From Planctomyces sp. (lineage in GTDB: Bacteria > Planctomycetota > Planctomycetia > Planctomycetales > Planctomycetaceae), in the NCBI GenBank assembly GCA_005791255.1, contig SXXK01000481.1, forward strand, positions 1-37,034: a stretch of 37,034 nt of DNA, in the 5' to 3' direction. A model generated the notes under the pieces. The model did not search any database. It was not told the DNA's origin and worked only from the letters and a program-made list of their open reading frames with translations. The stretch's first letter is position 1, and the number at the start of each line of letters is the position of its first letter. Made by a program: the position numbers and the translations under genes. Positions 29,159 through 37,034 of this stretch are shown here, in pieces.

Positions 29159-30558
29159 CCAAACAGATCCATGATGGGTTTTCCGGTGGTCAGGGTGCGA
29201 AACATGCCGGTAGCATCAATTGGGTTGTTGATGGGAATGTCGAGTGCGTGATAGATGGTCGCAGCCAGTTCTTCCGGGCGAACGGCATTGTGCGTGGGGA
29301 ATTCGCCATAGCGGTTGGATTTGCCGTAAACCTGTCCGCCTTTGATGCCGGCACCGGCAAGGATGGTTGAAAAGCATTGTGGCCAGTGCTGGCGTCCCGG
29401 AGGGTCCTGTTTCAGGACATACGGTGTGCGCCCAAACTCCCCTGTCACGACAACCAGAGTATTCTTTAGCAGGCCGGACTGCTGAAGATCGGTCAGCAGT
29501 GCTGACAGTGCCTGATCAAGACGCGGCAGGCAGAATCCCATGCCATACGAGCCGTCGCCGAAGGCGTTGCCCATGCCCATGTTTCCGCCATGCATGTCCC
29601 AGCTGCTGCTGGGGGGGCCGCTTTTGTCGTGAGTGGCCTGTCCGGCCCAGCCATTGACCGTAATGAAGCGAACGCCGGCTTCCACCATGCGTCGAGCCAG
29701 CAGCAGGTTTTGCCCCAGCGGGTGCATGCCGTAGCGATTGCGGACTGCATCCGGCTCGCGGTGCAGTTCGAAAGCGGCGCGGCCTTCGGTGCGAGTCATG
29801 GCGTCGTAGGTCTTGGCTCGCAGGTCCGACCAGTCCTTAACCTGCTTGTCACGGTCATAGCGAGCAGATTCCAGCTGCGCAAGCAGGCCGCGACGATCAC
29901 CGAAACGACTTTCATCCACCGGCGCGTAGATTTCAGGGGCCTGAAAGGTCGGCATGGCCGGATGATTTTCAGCCGAACCTACGAAGACCGGGGCGTAGGC
30001 GGAACCGAGGTAGCCACCGATTCCGATGTTCGGAGCACAGAACACCGGAGGTCCGACGCACTTGATCAGCCAGGCGTTGGAGACGAAGTTGCGGGTGCTG
30101 GGTTTGTGGCGGGCAACAATCGAGCCCAGATAGGGCTGATCGTTCAGAATGCCCTCCTGAACTCGTTTGGTGGACTGCCCGCTGAGCAGGTTGTGCATCG
30201 CATCAAAATGGTTGCTGATCGATCCCGGGTGGTGCATGGAGTTGATCAGGGTGAACTGGTCGGCCACCTTTGCCAGCTCTGTGTGCATTTCATTGATCAG
30301 CATACCGGGCACGCGGGTTTCGATGGGCGTATAGGGCCCACGATAATCCACCGGGGCATCGGGTTTCATGTCCCAGGTATCGACGTGGCTGGGGCCGCCG
30401 CACAGCAAAATGAAGATGCACGACTTTTCAGCCCGCACCGCCTGTCCGGCGTCATTGACTTCATCGCTGCCCATGACAACACCCGGCATGCTCATGCTGA
30501 GTGTGCCCAGTCCACCGGCCAGCATTGCCTGGCGACGATTGAATTGCAGATCTTTCAT
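29155..30558 (-). CDS. DUF1501 protein with Tat-like signal
   Basis: A 467-residue exported protein. The N-terminus FNRRQAMLAGGLGTLSMSMP has a twin-arginine-like signal. The domain follows the DUF1501 pattern: FILLCGGPSHVDTWDMKPDA, PVDYRGPYTPIETRVPGM, TLINSMHHPGSISNHFDAM, LLLARRMVEAGVRFITVNGW, WDMHGGNMGMGNAFG and VVVTGEFGRTPYV. DUF1501 is an alkaline-phosphatase/sulfatase-related fold very common in planctomycetes; it usually sits next to a DUF1549/DUF1553 cytochrome-type gene, which is not adjacent here. The ATG at 30558 is chosen because the signal starts there; the frame continues upstream without domain content. Confidence 0.88.
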   Translation of the reverse strand: MKDLQFNRRQAMLAGGLGTLSMSMPGVVMGSDEVNDAGQAVRAEKSCIFILLCGGPSHVDTWDMKPDAPVDYRGPYTPIETRVPGMLINEMHTELAKVADQFTLINSMHHPGSISNHFDAMHNLLSGQSTKRVQEGILNDQPYLGSIVARHKPSTRNFVSNAWLIKCVGPPVFCAPNIGIGGYLGSAYAPVFVGSAENHPAMPTFQAPEIYAPVDESRFGDRRGLLAQLESARYDRDKQVKDWSDLRAKTYDAMTRTEGRAAFELHREPDAVRNRYGMHPLGQNLLLARRMVEAGVRFITVNGWAGQATHDKSGPPSSSWDMHGGNMGMGNAFGDGSYGMGFCLPRLDQALSALLTDLQQSGLLKNTLVVVTGEFGRTPYVLKQDPPGRQHWPQCFSTILAGAGIKGGQVYGKSNRYGEFPTHNAVRPEELAATIYHALDIPINNPIDATGMFRTLTTGKPIMDLFG

Positions 30559-31005
30559 TACCCGACCACTTTCCTGACTGGTGGCGCTGGTTGACGGACT
30601 ACGCCGCGAAAGGCCACTGGGGAGCATGGCGAATACCCGGTTCAATAGCAAGTCTTGTCGGCGGCAATAGCGGTTACGATGGACACCATGAAGCGTTTTT
30701 TACAGATTTACGGGTTTACCAGCCGCCGGCAGAACACTCGACCAGGGCTGGCCGGCACAAGGATCGACCAGCAGTACGAACAGACTTGGCAGACTACTGG
30801 GAACAGCATGTCTGCAGGGTAGGAAATCCACGCATTCCAGCAAATCAGGTCGCTGTCCGCCACGACTCGCTGACGATTGTTCCGTGCTGAATGATTCGAG
30901 AGCAGGGTTGCTGCAGTGATTTCTGCGGCAGAATCTTGACCACGGGGCCTGATGCCAGCAGCATCTTCGCAGGTCTGCTGCTTCAATATCCTTTGGAGAT
31001 TCCCA
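30559..31005. other. Divergent spacer between DUF1501 and SUMF1 genes
   Basis: About 447 bases without a supported gene. A 44-codon frame beginning ATGAAGCGTTTT at 30688 and ending TAG at 30820-30822 is the only one with a natural-looking start, but it lacks a ribosome-binding site and any domain. No strong promoter pair or hairpin was found. A GGAG at 30995-30998 belongs to the SUMF1 gene. Confidence 0.4.
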
Positions 31006-32013
31006 GTGCGGTCTCGGCTGTTGTTTTGGCTTTTGCTCGCGTGCCCTTTTGCCACCGCTGACGAAAAGGGCGTGCCCAGGCGTCCGTTCCACTCGGAACT
31101 GGGTATGACCTTTGTGCGTATTCCGGCTGGTCAGTTTCTGATGGGCAGCGACGAGTCCGCGTCGGATCTGCGTAAGGCCGGGTTCGCACCGCCGGAGGAC
31201 GTTGATTTCAGTAACGAAAGCCCGGCCCACCCTGTCGTGCTTAGCCGATTCGGGATGCTGACCACAGAAGTGACTCGTGCACAGTTTGCTGCCTTTGTGA
31301 AGGCCACCAGTTATGTGACCGACGCTGAGAAAGATGGTCGGGGCGGGCACGGATACAATCCCCAGACACAGGCGGCTCAGCAGGATCCGCGATTTTCCTG
31401 GCGCAGGACCGGGTTTCCGCAAAGTGACAACCACCCGGTGGTGAATGTGTCGTGGAATGACGCTGAGACCTTCTGCCGCTGGCTGACGCAGTAATCAGTG
31501 GATCGTGGTGAAACATATTCTTATCTGCTGCCGACCGAAGCTCAGTGGGAGTACGCCGCTCGTGCCAGAAGTCGCACCAGATTCGCCAGCGGCGACGATC
31601 CACTCAGCCTGCACGAGTTTGGAAATGTGCAGGATGCCAGTTTCGAGGTGAAATTCACAAAGATCAATTTTGAAAAGCATCCCGGTTTTGGTTTCATCGA
31701 CGGAAACGTGTTCACAGCAGTTTGCGGGGCATACAGGCCCAACGCTTTTGGTCTGCATGACATGCATGGTAATGTCTGGGAGTGGTGTCGTGATCGGCAC
31801 GACAGCCAGTACTACGCTCGGTCTCCCAGGTTGGATCCGCCAGGTCCAGACTCTGGTGACACCAGAGTTCTGCGGGGCGGGTCGTGGAACGATGCTCCGC
31901 ACTTTGTACGAAGTGCGTTTCGGATCAGCCGACCTCCCGATGGTCGATGCAACCTGGCGGGCTTTCGGGTGGTCCTGCAGGAAGGCTCTGAAGCCGACCG
32001 GCCCGGCCGTTGA
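31006..32013 (+). pseudogene. Exported SUMF1 (formylglycine-generating-enzyme fold) gene with in-frame TAA
   Basis: The frame begins at a GTG (31006) with GGAG seven bases before it and a signal peptide (RSRLLFWLLLACPFATA). The FGE-sulfatase fold is clear: GMTFVRIPAGQFLMGSDES, TEVTRAQFAAFVKAT, HPVVNVSWNDAETFCRWLTQ. Then TAA (31492-31494, codon 163) interrupts, and the same frame continues with SYLLPTEAQWEYAARARS, NAFGLHDMHGNVWEWCRDRH and TRVLRGGSWNDAPHFVRSAF to a TGA at 32011. The parts are contiguous in an intact member, so one base change could have caused the stop. The SUMF1 fold includes true formylglycine enzymes and many non-catalytic relatives. The C-terminal Cys pair of true enzymes is not seen. 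Confidence 0.8.
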
Positions 32014-32040
32014 CGACCCGCTGAGACGGGGCCGTCAACG
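32008..32040. terminator. Hairpin between convergent broken genes
   Basis: CGTTGACG (32008-32015) pairs with CGTCAACG (32033-32040), and CCCG (32017-32020) with CGGG (32027-32030), around a CTGAGA loop, with a small internal bulge. The TGA stop of the SUMF1 gene is within the left arm. There is no T-run on either side, so termination, if any, would be weak; the stem could serve both strands. Confidence 0.45.
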
Positions 32041-32066
32041 ACCTGCGGTGCACAGCCCTCAAGGCT

Positions 32067-34462
32067 TCAGACGCTCCGATCCAGTTCGGCAATCGCCTGC
32101 AGAATAGCATCACCCACCAGTTCCACGTCCATCGTGGCTCATGTTCAATCTGCTGTTCGCCCACCTTCGTGAAATAACCCGCCGCATTTGCTGTACGGAA
32201 CTCAAAGAAGGTGCTGAGAACATAACTGGACAAAACAACCATATCAGGCCCGGCGCCGTTCAGATCACCCACTGACAATTGTGCCGTCCCGGAATGGTAA
32301 TACAGCATCACTTCAGGGGGCGTAAAATTGCCGCCACCAGGTCCATTGGAAATCAGCACTTCCCTGTTTTCTGTCATTACAGGAATGTCAGGAATGCCGT
32401 CCTGATTCATGTCGTCCACAATCAGATTGTGCAGACCCGCGGAGTAAAACAGCGTTGCTCCGGGCTGCAGGCCGCCAGAACTTCCCAGCAGCACGTGTAC
32501 AGAGCCCTGTGTGGCACTGCCCACGACCAGATCGGCCAGCCCGTCGCCGTTATAATCGGCCGCTGTGACCGCCGATACCCAGGCACCAACGGCAAGGTCG
32601 CTGTCGCGCTGCAGCACTCCGTTTCCCATGTTCTTCAGGAATGTCAGGGTGCCATCAACCGAATTGGCCGTGACGGCATCCTGCAGTCCGTCGTGGTTGA
32701 ATTCCAGCGTTGCCACACCGATCGCACCCTCGCCAACCGAAAACCTCTGCGTGGGCAGAAAAGGTCCGTTCCCAAGGCCGCGACTGATCGTGGCTCGAAC
32801 GGGATCTCCACTTTGCTGTGCCGGGTTCCGCGGCAGCAGAGTAAGCCCCGTGTTGTCCAGCGATCCATAGGGGCTGTCTCCGACAAAAACAGTGTCGGTG
32901 ATGCCATCGCCGTCGAAATCACCATCCGCGGTTTGATTAATTCGTCCCGGCAGACTCAGTATCTCACTGCCTGATAACTGACCTGTTGGCGAGATACCAA
33001 GCCACTGAAGGAGAATCGAAATCTGGTCGGTCGATTTATCATACCTGCTCACACGCAGTTCCAGCCCGTGCTGACTGCTCAGGCGTGACTGCAGCCCCGT
33101 GCGATTCAGCGGCACAACCGAGCCTGCGACATCCAGCTGCGATGCAAGCTGATACTGTCCAGCAGCATTCTGCTGGAACAGGGTCACTCGAGTGACATCC
33201 TGTTGATACCCCGAAACCGGATCAATAGCGGTGGAAAACAGCAGCAGGTTGGAAGTTGCATCACCATCACTGGTAATCACAATCTCGAAGGGATTGATCC
33301 GCACACGGTCGCTGCCATCGAAACCAACTGGAATTGGGGCGGCAAATGTTCCGTCACCGTTACCGGGTAAACGCACAGCCCGAGATCCCGGTTCGTCGTC
33401 ATCAGGTCAGGATTCAGGTCGCCATCCATGTCGAACAGGCGAGTAATGCCACCGTTATTCTCTGGCTCTTCAAAGAAGACACCGGTGTCAACCAGTTCGC
33501 CTGGAATCGTTCCCAGCATCACATGTCCGCGATAGTTGATAATGCCGTCATCCGTCCTGCTCGTTTCGCGGACCAACAGGTCATTACGGCCGTCCTTGTT
33601 GACATCACCCGCCAGCAGATCCTGGACAGGAGCAAAGATGGAATTCGGAAGATCAATCAGCTGCCGAGGAAAAAACTGCCCCTCATTATTGCCGGTCAGA
33701 ATCCGCAGGCTGCGGGTACCGTAATTGTCGTACTCCAGCGCCAGGTCCAGCAGGCCGTCATTATTAAATTCCGAGAACACTGCGTCACCCGGGCCGTACC
33801 AGACTGGTTTGCCCTCAATGCCATTCAGATCTGTCGCAGACAGCAATGTCGAAGTGCCTTCTTCGGCCAGGCTATGAACTGACAGCATGCCAGTGTATTC
33901 CACCACCAGCAGCTCCGGTCGCCCATCGCCAGTAACGTCCTGCGCCATAACTCGCAGCGGCGCCGCGGTGCTGTCTGTGAGCGAAATGGATGACTGCGTC
34001 GTTGTGCCGTCAGTGGCAACATCGAGCCGTGTCACTGTCCAGGGGCGTCTGTCGGCCGGTGATTCAGCAAACACCACTTCAGACCGGCCGTCGCCGTCAA
34101 AATCCGCAGTCAGCAGGTTTTCGTAATGCAGGGCAGCACCCGGGGCCCGCAATTGTAATGACTCGAGAATCGCCGCTGCCACGAACATCAATTGACTGCC
34201 ACGTCACGCCGGCGTCCGGCGTCACCTGGAAATCGGTCATGTCCACTCCCGTCACAGGTTCACTGAACTGCAGGTTCCACGTGGCAGAAGTCTTCGCTTC
34301 AAAATCCACGGCCGACAGCGACTGAACTCGCGGAGCAGCCGACAGCAAACGCCGCTGCTCCAGTGATTCCCCAACGCTGCACCGCGAACGACGCGGACGG
34401 CGATTTGCTGCCAGATCACCGTGAAAAAGCCGGGAAATTCGATTGATCAGTGGATTGGCCAT
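32067..34462 (-). pseudogene. FG-GAP/VCBS repeat protein gene with multiple frameshifts
   Basis: Starts at the ATG at 34462, with GAAGGA seven bases upstream. The beginning GESLEQRRLLSA matches the LEPR-XLL type N-terminus of large planctomycete surface proteins, then a Big-like part (SATWNLQFSEPVTGVDMTDF). Near 34140 the frame changes and FG-GAP repeats run in a second frame (LLTADFDGDGRSEVVF, AQDVTGDGRPELLV, GDVNKDGRNDLLV, LFDMDGDLNPDLM). Near 33378 another shift leads into LPGNGDGTFAAPIPV and more repeats (ADGDFDGDGITDTVF, AADYNGDGLADLVV, DDMNQDGIPDIPV). Near 32135 a third shift restores MDVELVGDAILQAIAELDRS and a TGA at 32067. Intact forms are Ca2+-binding beta-propeller proteins. Either decayed or mis-sequenced; each piece alone lacks the full fold. 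Confidence 0.75.
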
Positions 34463-34768
34463 GCCTGTGTCCTTCGCAGAAATGACGAGCTACTTCGCAA
34501 AACTCTCCACCGTGCCTGGTGGCTGCTTCTGCTACTTACGAAAGACAACTCAGATGTTCCGCCACGATTTTTTTGAAATTTTTTGGGGCACTCCAGCACA
34601 TCAGAAAAACGTTCATCATTCCTGCATTCAGGCCGGAACCCCGCAAGCGGATCCCGCACGTGGCGACGACGTCACCAGGCCCGCCATGCTCGAGTTGCTT
34701 ACGCCGAAATGTTAAAACAGGAAGCCCCCGAGGAAACGGTCACAAGCAAACTGCCATCATTCGGTCGC
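34463..34768. other. Spacer between cytochrome/WD40 gene and FG-GAP gene
   Basis: About 306 bases between two minus-strand genes. It includes an AT-rich stretch around 34566-34584 (TTTTTTT, then TTTTTT) unusual for the region, and the ribosome-binding site of the FG-GAP gene. No terminator stem or promoter pair could be confirmed. Confidence 0.4.
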
Positions 34769-37034
34769 TCAGTCAGCTTGGTTCGGTTGTGCCTCACGTG
34801 GCCGCAACTCGGCCGACTGCACGTCCTGGTCCCACGTGTTGGACCAGCCATCCCAGTGAATGCGGATTGTCCTGTCGGCATTGGTACACAGAACCGTCAC
34901 CGGGGCCCAACTTGCGCCGTAGCGAATCTCTGCCTTTTCCCCATCTCTCCACCTTCGCCTGAAACTCGCCGCTGGATTGTTGCCGCCACCCTCTGCGACA
35001 TTGCCAGTCTGAGCCGTCAGGTGCATCAGATGAATCGCCGTACTCTCTATGCCTTCAACATCAAGCCAGGCAACAATGTCATTGTCCGCTGCAGTGTACA
35101 GCCTGCTCTGACGACTGAAGTTGACTGTGTCAGGCAGGTTGAGCAACGTCTGGTCTGCCAGGTCCCACACCTGTGTTCGCCCGAAGCCGTGCAGCAGCAG
35201 CGTGTTTCCTGCATTACACAGCAGTATGGAATTGAAGGGCAGATTGCCGGCGGAATTGAGCGTGGCAACCGACTTACCCGTGTCGGAATCAATCAACGCA
35301 ATGGTTCTGTTGCCGACAATGTCGGTCATCAACAGCTTTCCGTTGGCAGAAAAGACCGCTTGTCCCGGGTGACTGTCCGTCACCTTCACCAGTTGCAGTG
35401 GGCGAGTACCGCGACTGGAGCCACTGGCGGTATTTCGCCCCGTGGAAAGCCGAAAATCCCGGCCGTCAGAAGACAGCCAGGCAGCCAGAATCTCACCCAT
35501 CAACGGGTCAGTCAGTTCACGCAGTGTTCGTCGCGTTCGAGGATTCCAGATGTGTACTCTGCGATACGTGCAGACAGACAGCACCGCAGTTCCATCGCGA
35601 CTGATCAGCAACTGATGTATTCGCGTATTCCCGGGTGGGATCACATGGCCGTCATAATCCCACACCAGATTCATTCTGCCATCATTTGCAACATCAAACA
35701 CGCAGATCTGCCCGTTGCCCGTGGCCGCAACAATCGTTCTGCCGTCTGCCGAAAAGCAAATCGACTTATCGAAAACGCGGCCTGTCAGAGGCTGGGATGT
35801 GGAAATGATCTTACCGGTGCGAGTATCCGCCAGCACAAGCGTTCCGGTTTGAGTCGCCACCACCACGCGACTGCCGTTTGGCTGGAACGCCATGCCCAAC
35901 ACAGTAACCTGGTCAAGTGCGATGCGCGGCACAATCGCCTGGGCAGCAGCAATCCGCTGAATCGCCCCCTCGGACGTCGGGTCAATTTTGAGCATCGCGG
36001 CAGCCTCACGGTACACCTCGGTGAACGAGTCTCGTTTCATGGTGCCGCCAGGAACACGCAGGGCTCCCAGAGATCTCGGCAGGTCGGGCAGCCGACTCAT
36101 ACGGTCCAGAAACTGAGCTTTTGTCAGCCCGAACTCCGCAGCCGCCATGGCTGTCGAAACCTCCGCCTGAAAACGCTGAGACATGCTGGAAATTGGCTCG
36201 CCCGCCCGACTGGTGTTGATTATCCCCAGCTGCTTAACGGCCTTCAGCCACGCTTCGGCGTCGGCCACATAATGCTGATCCAGCTGCTCCTGTCCCGGAT
36301 AAATCGACTTCAGGAACTCAGCGTTGGCAAAGGACGCCGCATTGACCTCCAGAAAAGGCCGAATCTCATCCGTTTTGCGGATGATCCCCGAAAAATGGCA
36401 CGAAAAGCAGGACACGCCATTAATCACAGTGCGATCATGCGTGGCAGGGTCGCTGACAATGGCCGTCGGACCACTGTCAAGGCGAGCTCCCTGGCCATCC
36501 ACCAGCATGTAGGCGTGCAGCCCGTTGGGAAGCGAAAAAATGAATTCGCCTCCGTCGTGCTTGAACGCATCCGGACCGACCGGTCCCTGCGGAAAATCGA
36601 ACAGGTTCTGCCGTCCCGTATTCGCCGCAAAATCATAGCTTTTCCAGTATGCCCCATAACTAATGTTGTGACGTTCGATCAGGCGATTGTTCCGGGATAC
36701 CCCCGAACGATTGAAGCCCGCTCGAACAACCTGCTCCTGGTCGATGCTCGTCTGCGCCTCCACATGCAGCATCTGCTCAAGTTCCTGTTCGGTCTCGGGA
36801 ATCCGCAGCACGGTGTGATAAAGCGGTGGCTGAGATGCTTTGAATACGAACCAGTCGGCCCGGATCCACGGCTGAAACGTGCCGCACTGCTCGGTACAAA
36901 CCTGCGTCTCCGGCAGGTCAGGCTCGAAAGGATACGGGTTCACCCCCGCAATCTGGTCCCACGTGTCAGCAGACCAGGTCAGATCGCGGATGTCCAGCCG
37001 CAGAATCGTACCATGTTCGTCAACCTGGTACGGC
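34769..37034 (-). CDS. c-type cytochrome/WD40 repeat protein, 5' part outside window
   Basis: The frame is open to the window edge; 754 residues are visible. The N-terminal half is a planctomycete cytochrome-type region (ADTWDQIAGVNPYPFEPDLP, DWFVFKASQPPLYHTVLRIP, FDFPQGPVGPDAFKHDGGEF) with one haem-binding site, CFSCH (Cys209, Cys212, His213 in the visible part), just after a ThrValIleAsnGlyVal segment. A helical linker follows, then WD40-type repeats from about 380 (LGMAFQPNGSRVVVATQTGT, ICFSADGRTIVAATGNGQIC, LLISRDGTAVLSVCTYRRVH, AVFSANGKLLMTDIVG). The last about 80 residues form a small beta-rich domain. Such proteins are exported and thought to join electron transfer with a propeller platform. 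A GTG at 36943 is in frame but inside the conserved region, so it is not the start. Confidence 0.82.
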   Translation of the reverse strand, partial: PYQVDEHGTILRLDIRDLTWSADTWDQIAGVNPYPFEPDLPETQVCTEQCGTFQPWIRADWFVFKASQPPLYHTVLRIPETEQELEQMLHVEAQTSIDQEQVVRAGFNRSGVSRNNRLIERHNISYGAYWKSYDFAANTGRQNLFDFPQGPVGPDAFKHDGGEFIFSLPNGLHAYMLVDGQGARLDSGPTAIVSDPATHDRTVINGVSCFSCHFSGIIRKTDEIRPFLEVNAASFANAEFLKSIYPGQEQLDQHYVADAEAWLKAVKQLGIINTSRAGEPISSMSQRFQAEVSTAMAAAEFGLTKAQFLDRMSRLPDLPRSLGALRVPGGTMKRDSFTEVYREAAAMLKIDPTSEGAIQRIAAAQAIVPRIALDQVTVLGMAFQPNGSRVVVATQTGTLVLADTRTGKIISTSQPLTGRVFDKSICFSADGRTIVAATGNGQICVFDVANDGRMNLVWDYDGHVIPPGNTRIHQLLISRDGTAVLSVCTYRRVHIWNPRTRRTLRELTDPLMGEILAAWLSSDGRDFRLSTGRNTASGSSRGTRPLQLVKVTDSHPGQAVFSANGKLLMTDIVGNRTIALIDSDTGKSVATLNSAGNLPFNSILLCNAGNTLLLHGFGRTQVWDLADQTLLNLPDTVNFSRQSRLYTAADNDIVAWLDVEGIESTAIHLMHLTAQTGNVAEGGGNNPAASFRRRWRDGEKAEIRYGASWAPVTVLCTNADRTIRIHWDGWSNTWDQDVQSAELRPREAQPNQAD

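Noticed and set aside
29590-30594. 334-residue plus-strand frame opposite DUF1501
   Set aside because: DUF1501 motifs on the minus strand are unambiguous; the plus-strand frame has none.
30688-30822. 44-codon small gene in the DUF1501/SUMF1 spacer
   Set aside because: Starts with a plausible MKRF but has no ribosome-binding site, no domain and no conservation evidence.
36941-36943. GTG as start of the cytochrome/WD40 gene
   Set aside because: The frame stays open to the window edge with conserved sequence (LTWSADTWDQIAG) before it.

Overview
The window looks like a piece of a planctomycete chromosome (order Planctomycetales or close). The basis is the gene repertoire: an exported DUF1080 protein, a DUF1501 protein, a c-type cytochrome/WD40 fusion, an exported formylglycine-generating-enzyme (SUMF1) fold, an FG-GAP protein carrying an LEPR-XLL-like N-terminus (LEQRRLLSA), a golvesin-C flavoprotein and many cysteine-rich zinc-ribbon proteins. 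Starts are mixed ATG/GTG and Shine-Dalgarno sites are patchy. No rRNA, tRNA or CRISPR array was seen. Species cannot be named from the sequence alone.

Layout. 1-2.4 kb (+): tail of a DUF3500-like gene, then DUF1080, a VOC/glyoxalase-fold protein and a GNAT acetyltransferase. 2.4-5.9 kb (-): zinc-ribbon protein and an HtrA/DegP-type protease with two PDZ domains. 5.9-6.35 kb: divergent spacer with an unexpected plus-strand terminator and a perfect TATAAT. 6.35-7.28 kb (+): TPR protein. 7.29-10.73 kb (-): degenerate FAD oxidoreductase, outer-membrane-like exported protein, UPF0314/DUF2585 membrane protein. 10.9-13.9 kb (+): a VIT/VWA protein with a GlyGly-CTERM-like tail followed at once by a rhombosortase, probably its own processing protease. 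Two hairpins separate these from 14.0-17.5 kb (-), a run of acyltransferase, RMD1-like protein and amine-oxidase-like flavoprotein, with a heptanucleotide tandem repeat over the last gene's stop codon. 17.7-21.4 kb (+): a 1241-residue exported metallopeptidase/DUF2341/LamG/sialate-esterase fusion. 21.5-24.2 kb (+): remnant of an IS21-family element whose IstA N-terminus is fused in frame to a double GT4 glycosyltransferase. 24.3-29.2 kb (+): exported methyltransferase, then a tightly packed four-gene operon: membrane protein, zinc-ribbon membrane protein, radical SAM enzyme of the tetraether-lipid-synthase (Tes/MJ0619) type, and an Lgt-like diacylglyceryl transferase. 29.2-30.6 kb (-): DUF1501. 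31.0-34.5 kb: two broken genes facing each other, a SUMF1 gene with an in-frame TAA and an FG-GAP gene with about three frameshifts. 34.8 kb to the end (-): cytochrome c/WD40 protein running off the edge.

The most interesting points are (1) the Tes-like plus Lgt-like operon, which suggests unusual membrane-lipid or lipoprotein-lipid chemistry; (2) the VIT/VWA-rhombosortase pair, a possible dedicated surface-protein processing cassette; (3) the IS21 transposase/glycosyltransferase chimera, a candidate gene-fusion birth by transposon capture. All functional statements are homology inference by eye; no search was run.
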